Positions 1 through 13,235 of a stretch of DNA of 64,000 nucleotides are shown here, in pieces. Under the pieces are notes generated by a model. That model worked only from the letters and a program-made list of their open reading frames with translations. It did no database searches and was not told the DNA's origin. Numbering within the stretch: the stretch's first letter is position 1; each line of letters starts with the position of its first letter. The position numbers and the translations under genes are program-made. The stretch comes from Lingula anatina (Eukaryota; Brachiopoda; Lingulata; Lingulida; Lingulidae), in contig NW_019775960.1 in NCBI RefSeq assembly GCF_001039355.2, positions 70,531-134,530 of the forward strand, given 5' to 3'.

Positions 1-404
1 AACACATTGGGTGAAGTGGAAATAAACCCTTCTAGTAATCTTGTATATGCCAAAATGCCCCTTCCCTTGTAAGTAACAGAAACTTTTATGACCTTCCTAA
101 AGAAGGCCTCTGATTCTATGTTACTAACCAGTATGTTTAAGTGTAAGTGATTTAAGTGTTGTTGCATTTCATCTTTTGTTTTGGACCAAAACCCTGGACT
201 GTACTTCCATATCAATTTACTTCTTGCAGTTATTTCAGAATTTTGAAGTCTAGAGTGCTTTAGGTGTTGGTATTTTTTTCTTTTTCATAATTTAGATGGT
301 AGTCTTTTCTTTTTCATAATTTAGAAAAGATATAAAAAATTAAAAATCATTCAAAAATTATGAACCATGTAAGTTCAATAGTTATTAGAATACACTTTAT
401 GTCA
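1..404. other. 3' flank of the minus-strand zinc-finger gene
   Basis: This stretch lies beyond the stop codon of the minus-strand zinc-finger gene and probably holds its 3' UTR. I see no canonical AATAAA in the correct orientation, so the end of the transcript cannot be placed. A short duplicated T-rich word (TTTTTCATAATTTAGA-like) occurs twice near 285-325. Confidence 0.4.
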
Positions 405-3400
405 TCATGGCACTGAACTGGGATGCATGGTCCTAACATGTCTCAGGTACGAAGTCTTCCAGGAGAAGATCCTACCGCAATCTTTGCAACATATCTGCCT
501 ACGGTCATGCTTTCCTGCGTAATGTTCATCAAGGTTAAATTTGTGTGCAAACTCCTTATGGCAGATGGTACATGTGTGGGACTTCCTCTCACTGGCACAC
601 GATCTTCTGTGTCTCTGGTAACTTATTCTGTGCGAAAAAGTTTTGTGGCACTCTTCGCACTGGTAAGGTTTCAGTTTATAATGCTTGTTCATGTGCCCCT
701 CATAATGCCAATTATCGAGAAATGATAGCTGACAGAGTTCACACTTTTTGGTACCTTTATCAGTATGCTTGATCTTTTGATGAGCCCTGTATCCAGACAT
801 GCTACTGAATGACTTGCCACACACCTCACAAACTTTCTGCTTGTTCTCGTGCTTAAAGTTAATGTGCTCAGTGAGCCGTGTTCTCTCGTTGAACGATTTC
901 CTACAGTACTGACAGGTAAACTTGTCGTCTTCGTTTCCATGTCTGCGCTCATGGCGTTTCAGGGAATACCTGTTGTTACACGTGAAATTGCAGAATCTGC
1001 ATTTTAGAGGCTCCTTTTTTGTTGGCACAGCTTTAGGGTCCTGGTTCCCCTTTTGCACCTGGGCTTGTCCAGGCTGACCAGGGCTTTGTCCACTGCCAGA
1101 AGAACCTTGTTGGTCTCCAATCTTTACTCGCATACTAGAAGAATCTGAAGCTGTGGGCAGGTCTCTTCTAACACGAGGTGCATTCCACAAAGAAGGGGAT
1201 TCTTCTCTTTTTGACGCAAGTGGTGGACTGGTTGGGAAGCCCATGGCAAATTGAGGAACACCTGCAGGAAAATTTGGCATGTTCCACCCAAAACTCTGCT
1301 GTCGCCCATGTGTTAAACCAGAGAGCCACGGAGCCACAGGCCATGCAGTGCTGACCTCTACATCTGTATTGGGAAGGCGGCCACCATGACTATAATTAAG
1401 AGGAGAAGAGAGTTGCTTTAAGACCTGATTCATGTGGCAATTTGGTGGGGAAAATGCTCAGTTCTACTATGCTCACAACTTTATCACATGGTTTTGAATA
1501 TTTTGCTAATAGTTGGTGTTAATTTTTTCTTTTTGCATTTCAAAAATAACATACACAAACCAATACAGAAAAAAAAAAAAAAACATTAAATACTAGTGAA
1601 GTGTAACTTTCAAATATAAATGAAAAAAATCTGCATTGGTAAATTAATGAAACAAAGTTTTCTTAATCATCATTAAAAATATTGTATTTTCTTCATGGTC
1701 CTTATTCTGACCAGTTTTCTTTTGCAGATCTCAAAATTTAATTTTTGTCAACAATCAAGGAAAAATATAAAACTATAATCATATATCAACTTCCACCAAA
1801 TATGCACACAAGGTCTTACACTACATGCAACTCCATCCACCTATTAATTTTCCATGTCATGTAACAGTTTTTTCCATAAAAACAAATGGCAGTTTTACTC
1901 TGTAGATTTGTGATTGATACAAATATCTATTTAATATGTACCAGTGATGATATATCATACAGCATTTTGTACATATTTACACAACAATTTTGTTCTCACA
2001 CTATCATACAACCAAGGCCAAAATAATTACTTGTGAGAGAGGCACAGCAACATGTATGTTTCCACAGTTAAGCATAAAATCAGTAACACCAACACAGAAG
2101 CTATTTTTTTTCTGTAGATGTACATATTTTTAAAGGTGTGTTCCCCATGAAGATATAGCTTGACCTTACTTAGTATGACCCAGAAAAAGAACATGTAATC
2201 CCTCTCTCATCCACAGACTATTACATTTTTATCATGGGACTAAGCAGTCTGAAATTTTGTCATTAATTTCAGACTAATTTTTAGACGTAAAGTATATTTC
2301 TTTAATAAAAAAAAAAAAATACCCAGGTAGTTTGAAGGACCAGAAGTGTTTGGCATAGACTAAATCTAAACCTCAGTCTTTATATACAAAGTTATTTCTT
2401 TGCTTTTAGTGTCCTGTAGTGATCTGAGCATATTCTGAAGTCCTGCTGGGATTGGTCATACTAGGATGAAACAACTTATCTTCACTAAAAACACACCAGA
2501 AGGAAATTTTAGTGTTCACATGCCACAGAAATGACACAAAAGCGGGACAGCTATCGTGACATGTGTGACATCAATGTCATACGAGGACACGTACTGTAAC
2601 ACATGCATGTTACAGCCCCTGTGACAGTGATGACAAGCAAGTGTCACAGTTAATAAGGCATTTTAAAGAGATGTGACAGTTTGGAGTGACTGGGAATGAC
2701 ACAAATGTAGCATTGTGACAAAAATGATGAAAGCAATAATATATATTAAATTCTGTATGACATCACTTGCAAATTAGACATGGGTGACCCACAAAACCGA
2801 AGACATCTAACCTCTAATTACAAGTCATTTCAAAACCTGATTATTTACATTCTTAAAATTTCAGATTTCAACCCTGGAAAACACACTGGCTATATTGATA
2901 ACAAGCACATACTGATAGAGCATGCACAAATAGCAAGAGTTGGTGACTGACAATAGGACGATGTAGAAAAACTTCACGGGTAAATTAAATGTCAGGAACC
3001 CTGTACATTATAGGTAAACACTAGGTATTAGACTTTTATATAGCAGAAATACATTTTCCCCTTATCAACAATATATACACAGCATATCCAATACCATTCA
3101 CAGAATTATGGCCCATAAACCAGTTTCGAGTTGTAAGTTCCTAGTCTTATTCCTATTCATTTAAGGGAAAAAGACTGATGATTACCACTTGTGACAGAAA
3201 AATTAGACATTCAGCTTAAGTTTTAATTCTTTGTCACTGGTTTGGAATATGATATACCTTGGTGATAAAGGTGAAGCTACTGAAATGGCTTGTTAAATTA
3301 TTTTTACTATACAAAGGTCTGAGGTACATTTAATGCCTCTACAAGTAGGACCTGTACACCTACCCCTGAGCTGGAAGCCCTGGAAACTGTGGCATGGCCG

Positions 3401-4927
3401 CTGCAGCAAAGTAATTAGACTTGGAAGGATCTTGTGTGTTAGGCTGAAAAATAATCATTGACAATTTAACTCCAGAGAAAATCCAGTGTGTGTTCTTGTG
3501 AACATAAAACACTAGGTACCACCTGCAGAACTTATCAGAAGAAGCTTATTGTAATTATAATTATGTCATAATTTTTAACACCTGACCATCATGGGTATCA
3601 CAAACAAAAAATAAATTGATTGCAAAATTTCACTTGCAAAAGACTTAATGTTATTCTCCTTTCTTAGACTGACTGTTTTTCTAGGATAAACAAATTTTTA
3701 TTCCTACCACTTCAGTTTTGTTTTCTTCATTATCAATGGCAGTATCAGTCTTGCTATTGGCACCATGGTGAGACTGTGTCATATCTGGAAAACAACAAAT
3801 TTTTTCAAATAAATTACTTGTTAAACTACAAAATCATTGACATATCTACAAACATCAACATGCTACTAATACAATATTTTTCTTTAAAACTTTTCCATTA
3901 AATAAGAAATATTTTACACACTACAGCACTGTTTCTAAATTTAAAGTATCATGCTAAAATCTCAGCATCTCACATTCAATTTTATTCAAGGCACAATTTA
4001 ATCAAAGCTTTCTCCAATGATATGAACTGTATCACTGTAGTGCACTGTGATACAAGTCTGAGATTTCTCACCATCTTCACCTTCGCCAGCACCCTCATGT
4101 CCAGATGGCACTTCCTCCATCTCTCTAGCTTCACCTCCACCTTGCTCTACATCTTCATCTTCTGCAACTCTACGGATCTTACAAGGAATTCCTTTACGAC
4201 TCCTGGAACTCTTGGGCTGGTCACTCAACGCAGGGGACGCAGGGGAGTCACTGCTGCTGTCAGTCCCCCTGGATAATTTCTGCATGATTATATTGTCCAG
4301 CACCCCTCTTTTTTCTCCATCTTCTACTTTAACCTTGACATTGGCATCACTGTGACCTTCTGACCTTGACCTAAATTCTGGCTGATCTTCTGAACCTGAG
4401 CTGGGGGACATATTGCTGTTATTTTTCTCTTCCTGGTTGTTTGTGTTCACCATGCCCATGTGTTTCACCCATGTGCTCTGTAAGGACTTCCAGGAGGTTT
4501 GTAAGCACTGTAACTGAGCAAGCACCATAGAAGACTCTGCCTCTGTCAGGAAGCTGAAATCAGCCAGGCCAAGTGACAAGTCTGTCTGACATGACACGGC
4601 TGTTACTTGACATGACACACTGGTGACAGCACCTTCAGCTTCTTTCAGTTCATTGGTGGCATTGCTACATTCGTAATCAGGCTCTTCAGTGACTGGAGAT
4701 TCACTTTTAACTGGGCATTCCTTATTTATTGCTATGCCATGGCCAAAATAAATGCAGTCATTGGAAGAGTTAGCCTGGTGTGCTTGGACTCCTGATATGT
4801 GACTCAGCACGTCAGACGGGTTAGCTGCTGAGAAGTCGCAATCCCTGCAGACATACACTGGGCTCTTTGGATGTCCAAACTCTTCTGATACAGGAGACTG
4901 GGAAACTAGCATGGACCGAAATGACAT
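405..4927 (-). CDS. C2H2 zinc-finger protein, seven C-terminal fingers (spliced, 665 aa)
   Basis: A probable nuclear DNA-binding regulator. I join four minus-strand coding exons: 4927-4072, 3784-3708, 3443-3364 and 1389-405. Donors are GTGAGA, GTAGGA and GTAGGT. Acceptors end TTTCCAG, TTTTCAG and TATAG, the last behind a strong pyrimidine tract. Phases 1, 0 and 2 close exactly and give 1998 nt. The first coding exon has one atypical finger (CRDC...HISGVQAH) and acidic, Ser-rich sequence with a small repeat (VSCQVTAVSCQTD). The last exon carries seven fingers: CRFC..HERRH, CQYC..HINFKH, CEVC..HQKIKH, CELC..HMNKH, a C2HC variant CEEC..HRRSC, CTIC..HYAGKH and CKDC..HVRTMH. Reading on past the junctions gives an open frame to TAA at 3998 and an upstream ATG at 1433; the phase-matched splices argue against using these. 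The finger array is certain. The start is the first ATG after a good acceptor at 4956/4957. I do not recognise an orthologue. Confidence 0.85.
1390..3363 (-). other. Last intron of the minus-strand zinc-finger gene
   Basis: There is no supported gene here. The intron is AT-rich, with A-runs near 1570 and 2310 and a dense cluster of TGACA/TGTCA words at about 2530-2720, listed separately. Confidence 0.6.
2530..2720. promoter_or_regulatory. Cluster of TGACA/TGTCA words
   Basis: By eye I count about ten copies of TGACA or its complement TGTCA in about 190 bp, several extended to GTGACA or TGTCAC. TGACA-type cores are bound by TALE homeodomain proteins (Meis/TGIF class), but that link is only a suggestion. 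Similar clusters occur near 12.8 kb and 15.2 kb on the other side of the divergent gene pair. Confidence 0.3.
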
Positions 4928-5594
4928 GGTCCTTTGTAAGTGTTTATATTTGAGATCTGTAAATAATAAGAAAGAAAAATTTTTACAAAAGTGAATTTTA
5001 CAACCATGTTTTTATATCATTCATCAAGTATCAATTTGTATTACTTCACTAAAATGGTAAAAAATAAAAGGTGTATGACTTAAAAGTAAATTAAATTGCT
5101 TGTACTTGACTTGCCAAGTAGGGAAGGATGTGACCTACATCAATGGACTGTCTTTAAGCCAAAAGACGTATTAAAGCTAGATAAAAAAATACTCAATAAA
5201 GAACATAAAAATGACGTGTGGATGATTCATTTTTCTACTGATGATTAGGTGAAAATCCACAATGCTTAGTAATTGAAAAAGACATCATCAGTTTTACATG
5301 CAGAGCCATACCACAGGTATCACACATAGAATGAGCACAAACACCTTTAGAATGGTGCACACTTCATACATTTTTGGCTCATGTTAACTATGTAAAACTT
5401 TCACCTGATGCTGGTTACAATTAACTTATCAGCTGGTAAGAAACTAAACAATTAAATTAATCAATAATGTTGTGGCAGTTCGTTACTATTCAGAGTAAAA
5501 AAATGTTCATATGACAGGTGTATTTCAGACTACATGTACAACCTAATCTAAAAAACTTGCTACAAGATTACTAGTACTTCTCAAGAAATGAAGT

Positions 5595-5818
5595 AGGGTG
5601 CTTTCCCAGAGATTTAGATCGATCTAAAGATTAAGATCGACCTAACTCCCTGGGGGTTCACGCTAAATTGCATTCAGCCGAGCGGGCACCATAGTTAATT
5701 ACCCCCTTACAGCTTTTAGTAGGCGGGACAGACGCTTAAGCCGGCCAAGCTGACAGTAATCTAGTGAGACTCCCCACAGGGATAGATCGATCTAAAAATC
5801 TATGGAAATGGGGTGTTT
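5595..5818. repeat. MITE-like foldback element with AGATCGATCTA-rich ends
   Basis: The left end (GGGTGCTTTCCCAGAGATTT, then AGATCGATCTA) is imperfectly complementary to the right end (TAGATCGATCTA followed by AAAATCTATGGAAATGGGG). This gives an inverted repeat of about 30 bp around a more GC-rich core of about 150 bp. A second internal AGATCGACCTA/TAGATCGATCTA pair lengthens the stem. No coding capacity. Family unknown. Confidence 0.6.
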
Positions 5819-7649
5819 GAGACCACACTTAATCCAAATATTTTAAAACCTAATAAAATTCAGGTGTTGGTGAATCCAAATTCTAAAATCAACAAAAAAC
5901 ACATGGCTGAGACAGCTGGGGCTTATCTACTGTGTCCACATAACCCAGTGTCTGGCTTCCATACTGATCCACTCCACTCTAAACTGATGTATTTACATAT
6001 TCACCTGTGTCAGAAAAACAAACAGAGGATTATCTTAACTACAAAGTTTTGAAAAAAGTCCTTAAAGGAAACAGTCTATCTTTTCAAAATATGCAGTTGA
6101 TTGGCACATTTTTTTAGTCATTAAAACACAAGTCAAAGGTGTTAACTATGAAAAAAGTAAATGACAAACTATAATAAATTTAATAAAATCTAGACTTACA
6201 GAAGGAAAAGAAAAGGAAACAAACCAAGACGTAAATCTAGAAGTAAACAAGATTTCCCATTACTAGTATGCTAAAAACTGTTTTTAAGATCAGAGGCTTA
6301 TTTACATGAAGAAAAAGACATCTGCAATGAGTCTTTTCTCATGTTTATTTCATTATGTGCTGTGCTGTGTCACATTTGGCTATAAAGAGCATAAAGCCTT
6401 TGTTCCTCATTATTGTAAACAAATTTGATACCACTGTCTCACAGACTGACATGAAATATTTGAAGGGGAGGTGGTATTTACAATGATGGCAAATTCCATT
6501 TGAAAAATAAATGCTCATGCAAAAGCCAGTAGCAGCAGAAAAACACACCTCATTAATATCATTATATTAAAAAAAATGTACTTTGCAACTGGTTATGTGA
6601 TATTATTGTAATACAGCACTTCTTCTTCACACTCAATATCCAGCTCCAAGGAATGTGCCATTTTAGGATAATTAATATCTGCCTAATGCACTGATTGAAT
6701 GGCCACCATTAGGTGCACCACCATTAGTGTTAACCACATGACCACTCCCCTCATAACCAACACACACTGTAGAATACTGGATAAACTCTTCTGAATAAAC
6801 ATGTTAAATCAGTGGTAGGCCAATGTATATATATGACTTCTAAAAATGGGCGCAGGAAGAAAAAAGTCAATGATATTTTAGAAGTTTCAATTTCATTTCT
6901 TCACACTCTCACTCCATTTTATCCTTGCAAACTTCTCTGTAAAAGGAGGTAAATAAATTCATAATGACATCCTATAAGTATATGGTATTTTCCATTTTTA
7001 TAACTTTATTCACTATATATAAGGGTCTTAGTCTTGACTTTGTTAAAGCAGAAAATGACTTTTTTATGGCACATTAAATAACATTTTTCATTAGTAATAA
7101 ATTAATGTCAACCTGCTAAAACAGTTTCTTTGTAAGAATGCATACATCTCCAAGGCTTTTATATAATATATAATGTACTAAAAATCCATACACTATGAAA
7201 TTGTTTCCAATATGTCTCCTTTGGAATCATAATAATTTCTACGATTTGAGACATAAATGGCACCATATTTTTATTTAGTATTTTGAGTTTTCCTGTGTGG
7301 ACATACATGAGTGTTCAAAATAGGAAGTTAAACCTGGAACTTTTCTATGACGGATTTGGTTTCGCTTCGCATATGTGAACAAGCAAGAGAATCAAATTTT
7401 TTTCAGAGAACTGAAATTTGAAAAATCCAGATTATTTAGATGGCAATGTGAATAGGGTATTATAGATGGTTGCCAAATACATATTATTAACCACAAGAAA
7501 TGTCAAATAGACCAACCCCTGCTCTTGTTTATACTAAGGCCCACCCATCTGTATACTTAAACTTCTAAGGTGATATATTTGAATCTTTGTCAAATGCCAT
7601 TCATCTGGCTTCCTGTTACTTGACATTGTAATCAGTCTGTCAAGATATA

Positions 7650-8170
7650 ATATGTACTGAAGTTAAGCTTCTGCAATTGCAAATTTGATCTTAACTAAGT
7701 AAGACTGTCCCAACTTTACTGGAAACAGAACTTATACCTAGTAAAAATTGTCCCAACTTAACTGGAAACACAACTGTGCACTAAGTTAAACTGTACCAAC
7801 ATAACTGTAAATGACATATGTAAAGAAAAGCTATCCTATCTCTTCTTGAAACACAACCTTTAACAAAGTTAAATTGTCCAATATTAAGTCAAAACTTTTT
7901 ATTATACTAAGTAAAATTGTCACAACTTAACTGAGACATTATACTGAATAAAGCTGTCACAACTTTACTGGAAACCATCTGATACTAAGTAAGGCTGTCC
8001 CAACTTAACTGGAAACATGACATTAAAGCAAGTAAAGCTGTCACAACTTAACTGGAAATACAATCTTATACTAAGTAAAGCTGCTTCAAGTAAACAAGAA
8101 ACATAGCTCAAGCTTGATTAGAAAAAAAACGGCTGTAAGTTAAGCTGTCCTAACTTGGCTGGAAAACGCC
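7650..8170. repeat. Degenerate minisatellite, unit about 50 bp
   Basis: Roughly ten imperfect copies of a unit whose core reads like AGTAAAGCTGTCACAACTTA followed by ACTGGAAACA. Variants include CTGTCCCAACTTAACTGG and TTGTCACAACTTAACTGAG. The spacing is about 45-55 bp. Confidence 0.75.
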
Positions 8171-9698
8171 ATATTGAGGTTCCTTTGTTTTGATTAAAAT
8201 ACATTCGGGGTACTACAGTACAGTACTAGTACACTGTCAAGTAGCTGTTCTCAAACAAAGACCTGAGTCAATATGGCCAACATCAGGCATTGGCTGGGAT
8301 TTATGGGTATTTTCATGTAGCACCTCCAGCAACCCCCAGCGCTCATCATCAACTTTAAGACTTTCAGTTCAATAAATCTCAAATAAAATCCAATCATTTA
8401 GCTCACTGTTCTGTTTTCTGTTACTAGTAACTATGAAAAGATAGATAAGTTTTACGAATGGGAAAGATGCCTGAATGGGGAAAATATATGACACTGTATG
8501 GGGAACTTAAACAACAGCACCCCATCAATTGACAAACTATTACAGTAGAAGACAATATCAAGTACATCTTGCAACTTCAAAAACAAAGTAACTGTGCTCA
8601 TTCGGCATAACTCTACAACAATGTGTGGAACAACTACATGGCTCAAATTAATGCCATGGATTATAATGACTAATGCAAATATATATGGTGAACATACCAG
8701 CAGAAAGAGTGCCCAGTGCATTTACTTAATTAATGCAAACAGTAACAATGTCATTGCAAACTCTGTTTATCACCAAGTTTATTCAGCCTTCTTCTTTTAT
8801 CTCTACTAATTCCTTTGGTGAATGAACAAGCATATCCATGTTCCTGGCCTCTACAACACAGAGCTGAATAAACACATGGATAGCATACTTCAGGGCATGT
8901 GCACTCAGTTAATCAATTCATAAACAGTAACAATATCATCACAGGGTGAGTTTATTCAGTGGTGTCTTTTAAATCCAAGCCACCACTTGACTAATAAAAT
9001 ACTGTTATTGCAGCTCGAGCATGTTCTGATCACATGCACGCAGGTGATGACCTTTACAGCACTCGCTAACACAACAAGGTCAATGCTGCTATTTACAATA
9101 ACAACATCACCCAACTGACCAATCAAAGAACAGCATCTGCCAAACCAGACTAATCTAACACTCAATCCCATGTGAAATTCCTAAAGATCCAAGCAGGGAA
9201 TGAAGAGATAAAGGGCTTTCTTGCATATAAGAAGTTGATGCTTTCTGAGTCATCATTAATACCGGATGAAGTGCTAAAAAACATTTTTTTTTCGTCTTTA
9301 AAAAATACTTCTTTATTTAAGTGTTGGTTAAATTTTCCTAACAATTATCTTATCTAAAAGCAAATCTATGTCTTATTGTAAAGATGAAAACGTTAAGAGT
9401 GTACCCGCATGACAAAGAAGTCTCGTGCTTTCGACCCGCACGGCACACAAAGAAGCCCCACTAAGAACCATTGTTAATGTTTATATGCTAATGAGACAGC
9501 ATTAGCAACGTCATAGACTCACAGACAAAGACAGTAAGAGAACCTCATTTCCTCAGCCGATTTCGTTCCTTTTTCCTTCACAAATTTCAGTGTCATTCTA
9601 TCAGAGGTTACTAAATGTAGTATCCTATGTATTTCGTGAGAAATTCCGACGAACAAATTAGTTAATCGAGTAAAAAGTTGTATATGAACTGAACTCAC

Positions 9699-9780
9699 CT
9701 TACAACGTGAGCGCACCACATTGCTGCATTGGAGATAGGCTCTTACGCGCGTGTTATGCCAAAAGTAACTTTTTGACATA
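9699..9780 (-). promoter_or_regulatory. Candidate first (5' UTR) exon and promoter of the minus-strand zinc-finger gene
   Basis: On the minus strand an exact strong donor (GTTGTAAG|GTGAGT) ends a candidate exon at 9699. Upstream sequence has local CpGs and an AP-1-like TGAGTCA near 9783-9789. Splicing to the acceptor at 4957 would give a non-coding leader, because the short frame upstream hits a stop when joined. The cap site is not determined. Confidence 0.4.
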
Positions 9781-11242
9781 GATGAGTCATTTATAACATT
9801 TTCAACTTGAATTATTCTTTATTATCAATCAAAGAAGAAACTATTTGATTTTACTCAATTGTATTACGTGTAAAGTCAATATTTGCCTTCAGTGTTAATT
9901 ATTAGATTTTCTTTGATCAACTTTACACCTGTGGTTTATCTTATTGTACGCATGCTGTTATTTACGGAAGAGCAGCTAGGTCTTTGTAAGAACTTGCTGG
10001 TCTCTCAGACATCAGCGCTTGAGGGATGATTTAAGTAATGATTAAATACATATAGGTAGGTTGAAATCTTTACATCTTTATGATCAAACATTTGGTGATC
10101 ATAGTGAGTTCTACAGGGGTGTAGGAACCCATTGTGCTATTTACTACAAATACTATCGTTATTTAAAAAGTCAAAAATCACCGACTACATTACATATAGC
10201 TTCTTAAAGTTGCTTCCATCGCAAGAGCATAAACATTAGTTCCATTTGGTGGACGGTCAAACCCAACAATATGATGTCAAGAAGCCACTGCTGATAAAAG
10301 AATGTATAAATTGTTGGATAGGTGGAATTCGCTCTTTCTGTTATCATGATTCTCTCTCTCTCACACACACACATGGTAACAAGCATTTCACTAACATGAG
10401 ATATGAACCAAGTTCACACTAAGGTCCATGTTGGACTTGATTGTGCTCATTAACAATATTATAACTGCCAGGTGAGACCCTGGGCCGTGTGTCATAATAA
10501 CCCTCCTGTAAAAGGGTCTTTATGATGATCACCGATTGTTATTGTAAAATGGTAGCTTATCACAAATAATCATGCTTCACAGGCCTGGTGACAGTCATTC
10601 AAAGTAGGGTGTTGTTTTCCTGAAAAAAGATGTCTTTTCTTTTCCTTCCTACATTATGTACTGGTAGTTGAAGCTCTGGCACAAATATAAAATTGTTATG
10701 TTGATAGTTTATTTCAGGCAGTTGAAGAAAACATTTGCCTTGAAATATTTCACTTAGTTAACAAGAATGTCTGTGCTAGCAGTTTATCAGTTTATTCAAG
10801 AGAAGGAAAGTGAGGCAAATTGCTTCCAGCAATATATGCTTGAGTCTCCTTAAAGAAATAAAAGAAAAATATAAATTATATATAAGCTGGTACGTACAAA
10901 CAAGGGAAATGTAAAAAAGAAATGGAACAGTCATAACTGAATGAACAGAATGCTAATTAAAAACTAATTAGATTGATGAATGAAGGGAGAAAAATATATA
11001 GATAATTTTACTAGTATTTATCAACAGAATCAAAGAATAATTTAAAGTAGATTAAATAATTTTTGTTAAAACTGGGACTGTTTTGCAGTTGTTTTGGAGG
11101 TATATAGGTATACTAACTACTAACATGGATCATTCCAACAGTATAAGATTCAGTTTCATGTTAATAATATTTTCGCTTAATTTATTGACTAATTGTTCTC
11201 ATAATAAAACTCTCATTTCACATATATATATATATATATTTT

Positions 11243-12177
11243 ATCTACTCTTGGGTTGTTTAGTAATCGGTTAATGTGGTAGGAATTTTGGGTCATGATA
11301 ATTGATGATTATGTTATAATCATTGAAAGTTTCATCAAACAGCACCTAATTAAAACTCAGCATTATTTTAGCTGCAATATTTCAGTGCCTAACAAGACAG
11401 CTTCATTAGAGTTAGGTATTATATTGTAACCTCAGGTGTTATTATAGCTTCTGTCTTTAATTGCTTAACACTGTTTTATTGGAGCAAAAATAAGTTTCAG
11501 TTAAGTTTTTCTCTGAAGGAACTGTTAATGTTTATCTGAATGCATAACATGGTAATTTATTACCTTTGGTGTTATTGTTATTTCTGCTATAATGGCAAAA
11601 CTCCACCAGTTCCCCACCTCTACCTACGAGAAACACCTGTAGCCAGGCATTAAGCTGGGCAGTGTAGACATGGTATGGACACTAATTACCAATTATACAC
11701 ANTTTTTTTTTTTTTTTTTATCTACTCTTGGGTTGTTTAGTAATCGGTTAATGTGGTAGGAAGTTTGGGTCATGATAATTGATGATAATGTTATAATCAT
11801 TGAAAGTTTCATCAAACAGCACCTAATTAAAACTCAGCATTATTTTAGCTGCAATATTTCAGTGCCTAACAAGACAGCTTCATTAGAGTTAGGTATTATA
11901 TTGTAACCTCAGGTGTTATTATAGCTTCTGTCTTTAATTGCTTAACACTGTTTTATTGGAGCAAAAATAAGTTTCAGTTAAGTTTTTCTCTGAAGAAACT
12001 GTTAATGTTTATCTGAATGCATAACATGGTAATTTATTACCTTTGATGTTATGTTATTTCTGCCATAATGGCAAAACTCCACCAGTTTCCTACCTCTACC
12101 TACCAGAAACACCTGTAGCCAGGCATTAAGCTGGGCAGTGTAGACATGGTATGGACACTAATTACCAATTATACACA
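11243..12177 (+). repeat. 458-bp direct tandem duplication
   Basis: The segment starting ATCTACTCTTGGGTTGTTTA at 11243 is repeated from 11720, offset 477 bp, with only a few substitutions. Both copies end AATTACCAATTATACACA. The junction is a T-run with an ambiguous base at 11702, so an assembly artefact or two allelic copies placed in tandem is possible. Confidence 0.9.
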
Positions 12178-12779
12178 GTAGCAGATTGTGTACAATACAG
12201 ATGATGACAGCTGTGAAATGGCTGTATTTTGATGAAAAGTTAGATCATTCCTTTGAAACCATAAACTTGAAGATTTCTTCTTTATCCCTCTCCCAAGTGT
12301 CAACCAAAACACCTCCCTTTTCCTTTTATCTGTGCACTGACCCAGTAAATTGTCTGTGACTGTTATCCTTTATTCAACAATGTTTTTGAAGTATGGTGTA
12401 CTATTTATTTGAATGGGTTAACTTGAAAATTTTACTTTTTATTTATTTTTATTTTTTGACAGCCATTGTCAGTCATATATGTGTAGGTCCCATATTATAC
12501 TTAGTTTTACCATTGTTAGACCAGAAAATAACTGTTCCCATAAAAAAATTATTTGTGACTCATGTTTGTATGGCAGACATTCATGTTTATTTGAGTTACA
12601 AGTACATTGATTGATTATCTTACCAGTAGTATTGCACTGTGGGTCGGAATAGATGGGCAACAAATGATTTCTTTTAAGTACAAGAACCCAAGATCACTGT
12701 AGTCCTTTTATTGTAGCATGGTAATTCTAGAAGGAGGAAAAAAAGTGTTTACTGGCTTTACTGCTGATTCGTCTTAAAG

Positions 12780-13235
12780 CTGACATGTCTGTGGCATTGT
12801 TAGTGACACCTTTTGTATTGACACATGTCACTTAGTGTCAGGAGTGACTCAGCCAGATAGCTTTCCTTTATCCCCATTTCTGGGCCATAATGGTCTCTTA
12901 ACCAGGACATTTACCTGGATATCTAATTAGGCTGCCCAGGCAAGGTATTAGTTATCCCCATGGGGGGCCAAGTAATTTAGTCATGTTACAGAACACCTGG
13001 ACAGGTGATAAGTGTCATGAATGCATTATGGCATTAAATAATGTGCCCACATAACAATACCTGTGCTAAAGCCCCAGATTTATTATTGGCTGCCATCGTT
13101 ACTGGCTCAGCTGCCAGGCTGCAGAACCAGATCTGTAGATCTGATATCACTGTGGAGTTCCACTCTATACAATGTCACCCAGGACCAATTAATACAGGGG
13201 AGACAGGTTAGTGTCACTGTGGCACTGGTGACAAA
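12780..13235. promoter_or_regulatory. TGACA/TGTCA word cluster
   Basis: Five TGACA/TGTCA words fall in about 70 bp at 12780-12850, and more follow near 13014, 13170, 13212 and 13230. The cluster is 2.6-3.1 kb upstream of the plus-strand zinc-finger coding exon. Regulatory meaning is inferred from clustering only. Confidence 0.25.

Larger units (their letters stand above)
4957..9698 (-). other. Probable 5' intron of the minus-strand zinc-finger gene
   Basis: The stretch runs from the strong acceptor before the first coding exon (pyrimidine-rich, ending TTTACAG) to a strong donor at 9699. It holds a foldback element at 5595-5818 and a degenerate minisatellite at about 7650-8170. I found no convincing coding exon. 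Short open frames in it have no domain, no splice context and no repeat support. Confidence 0.45.

Noticed and set aside
423-772. Plus-strand open frames over the finger array
   Set aside because: They are shadows of the minus-strand C2H2 exon, whose finger spacing is unmistakable.
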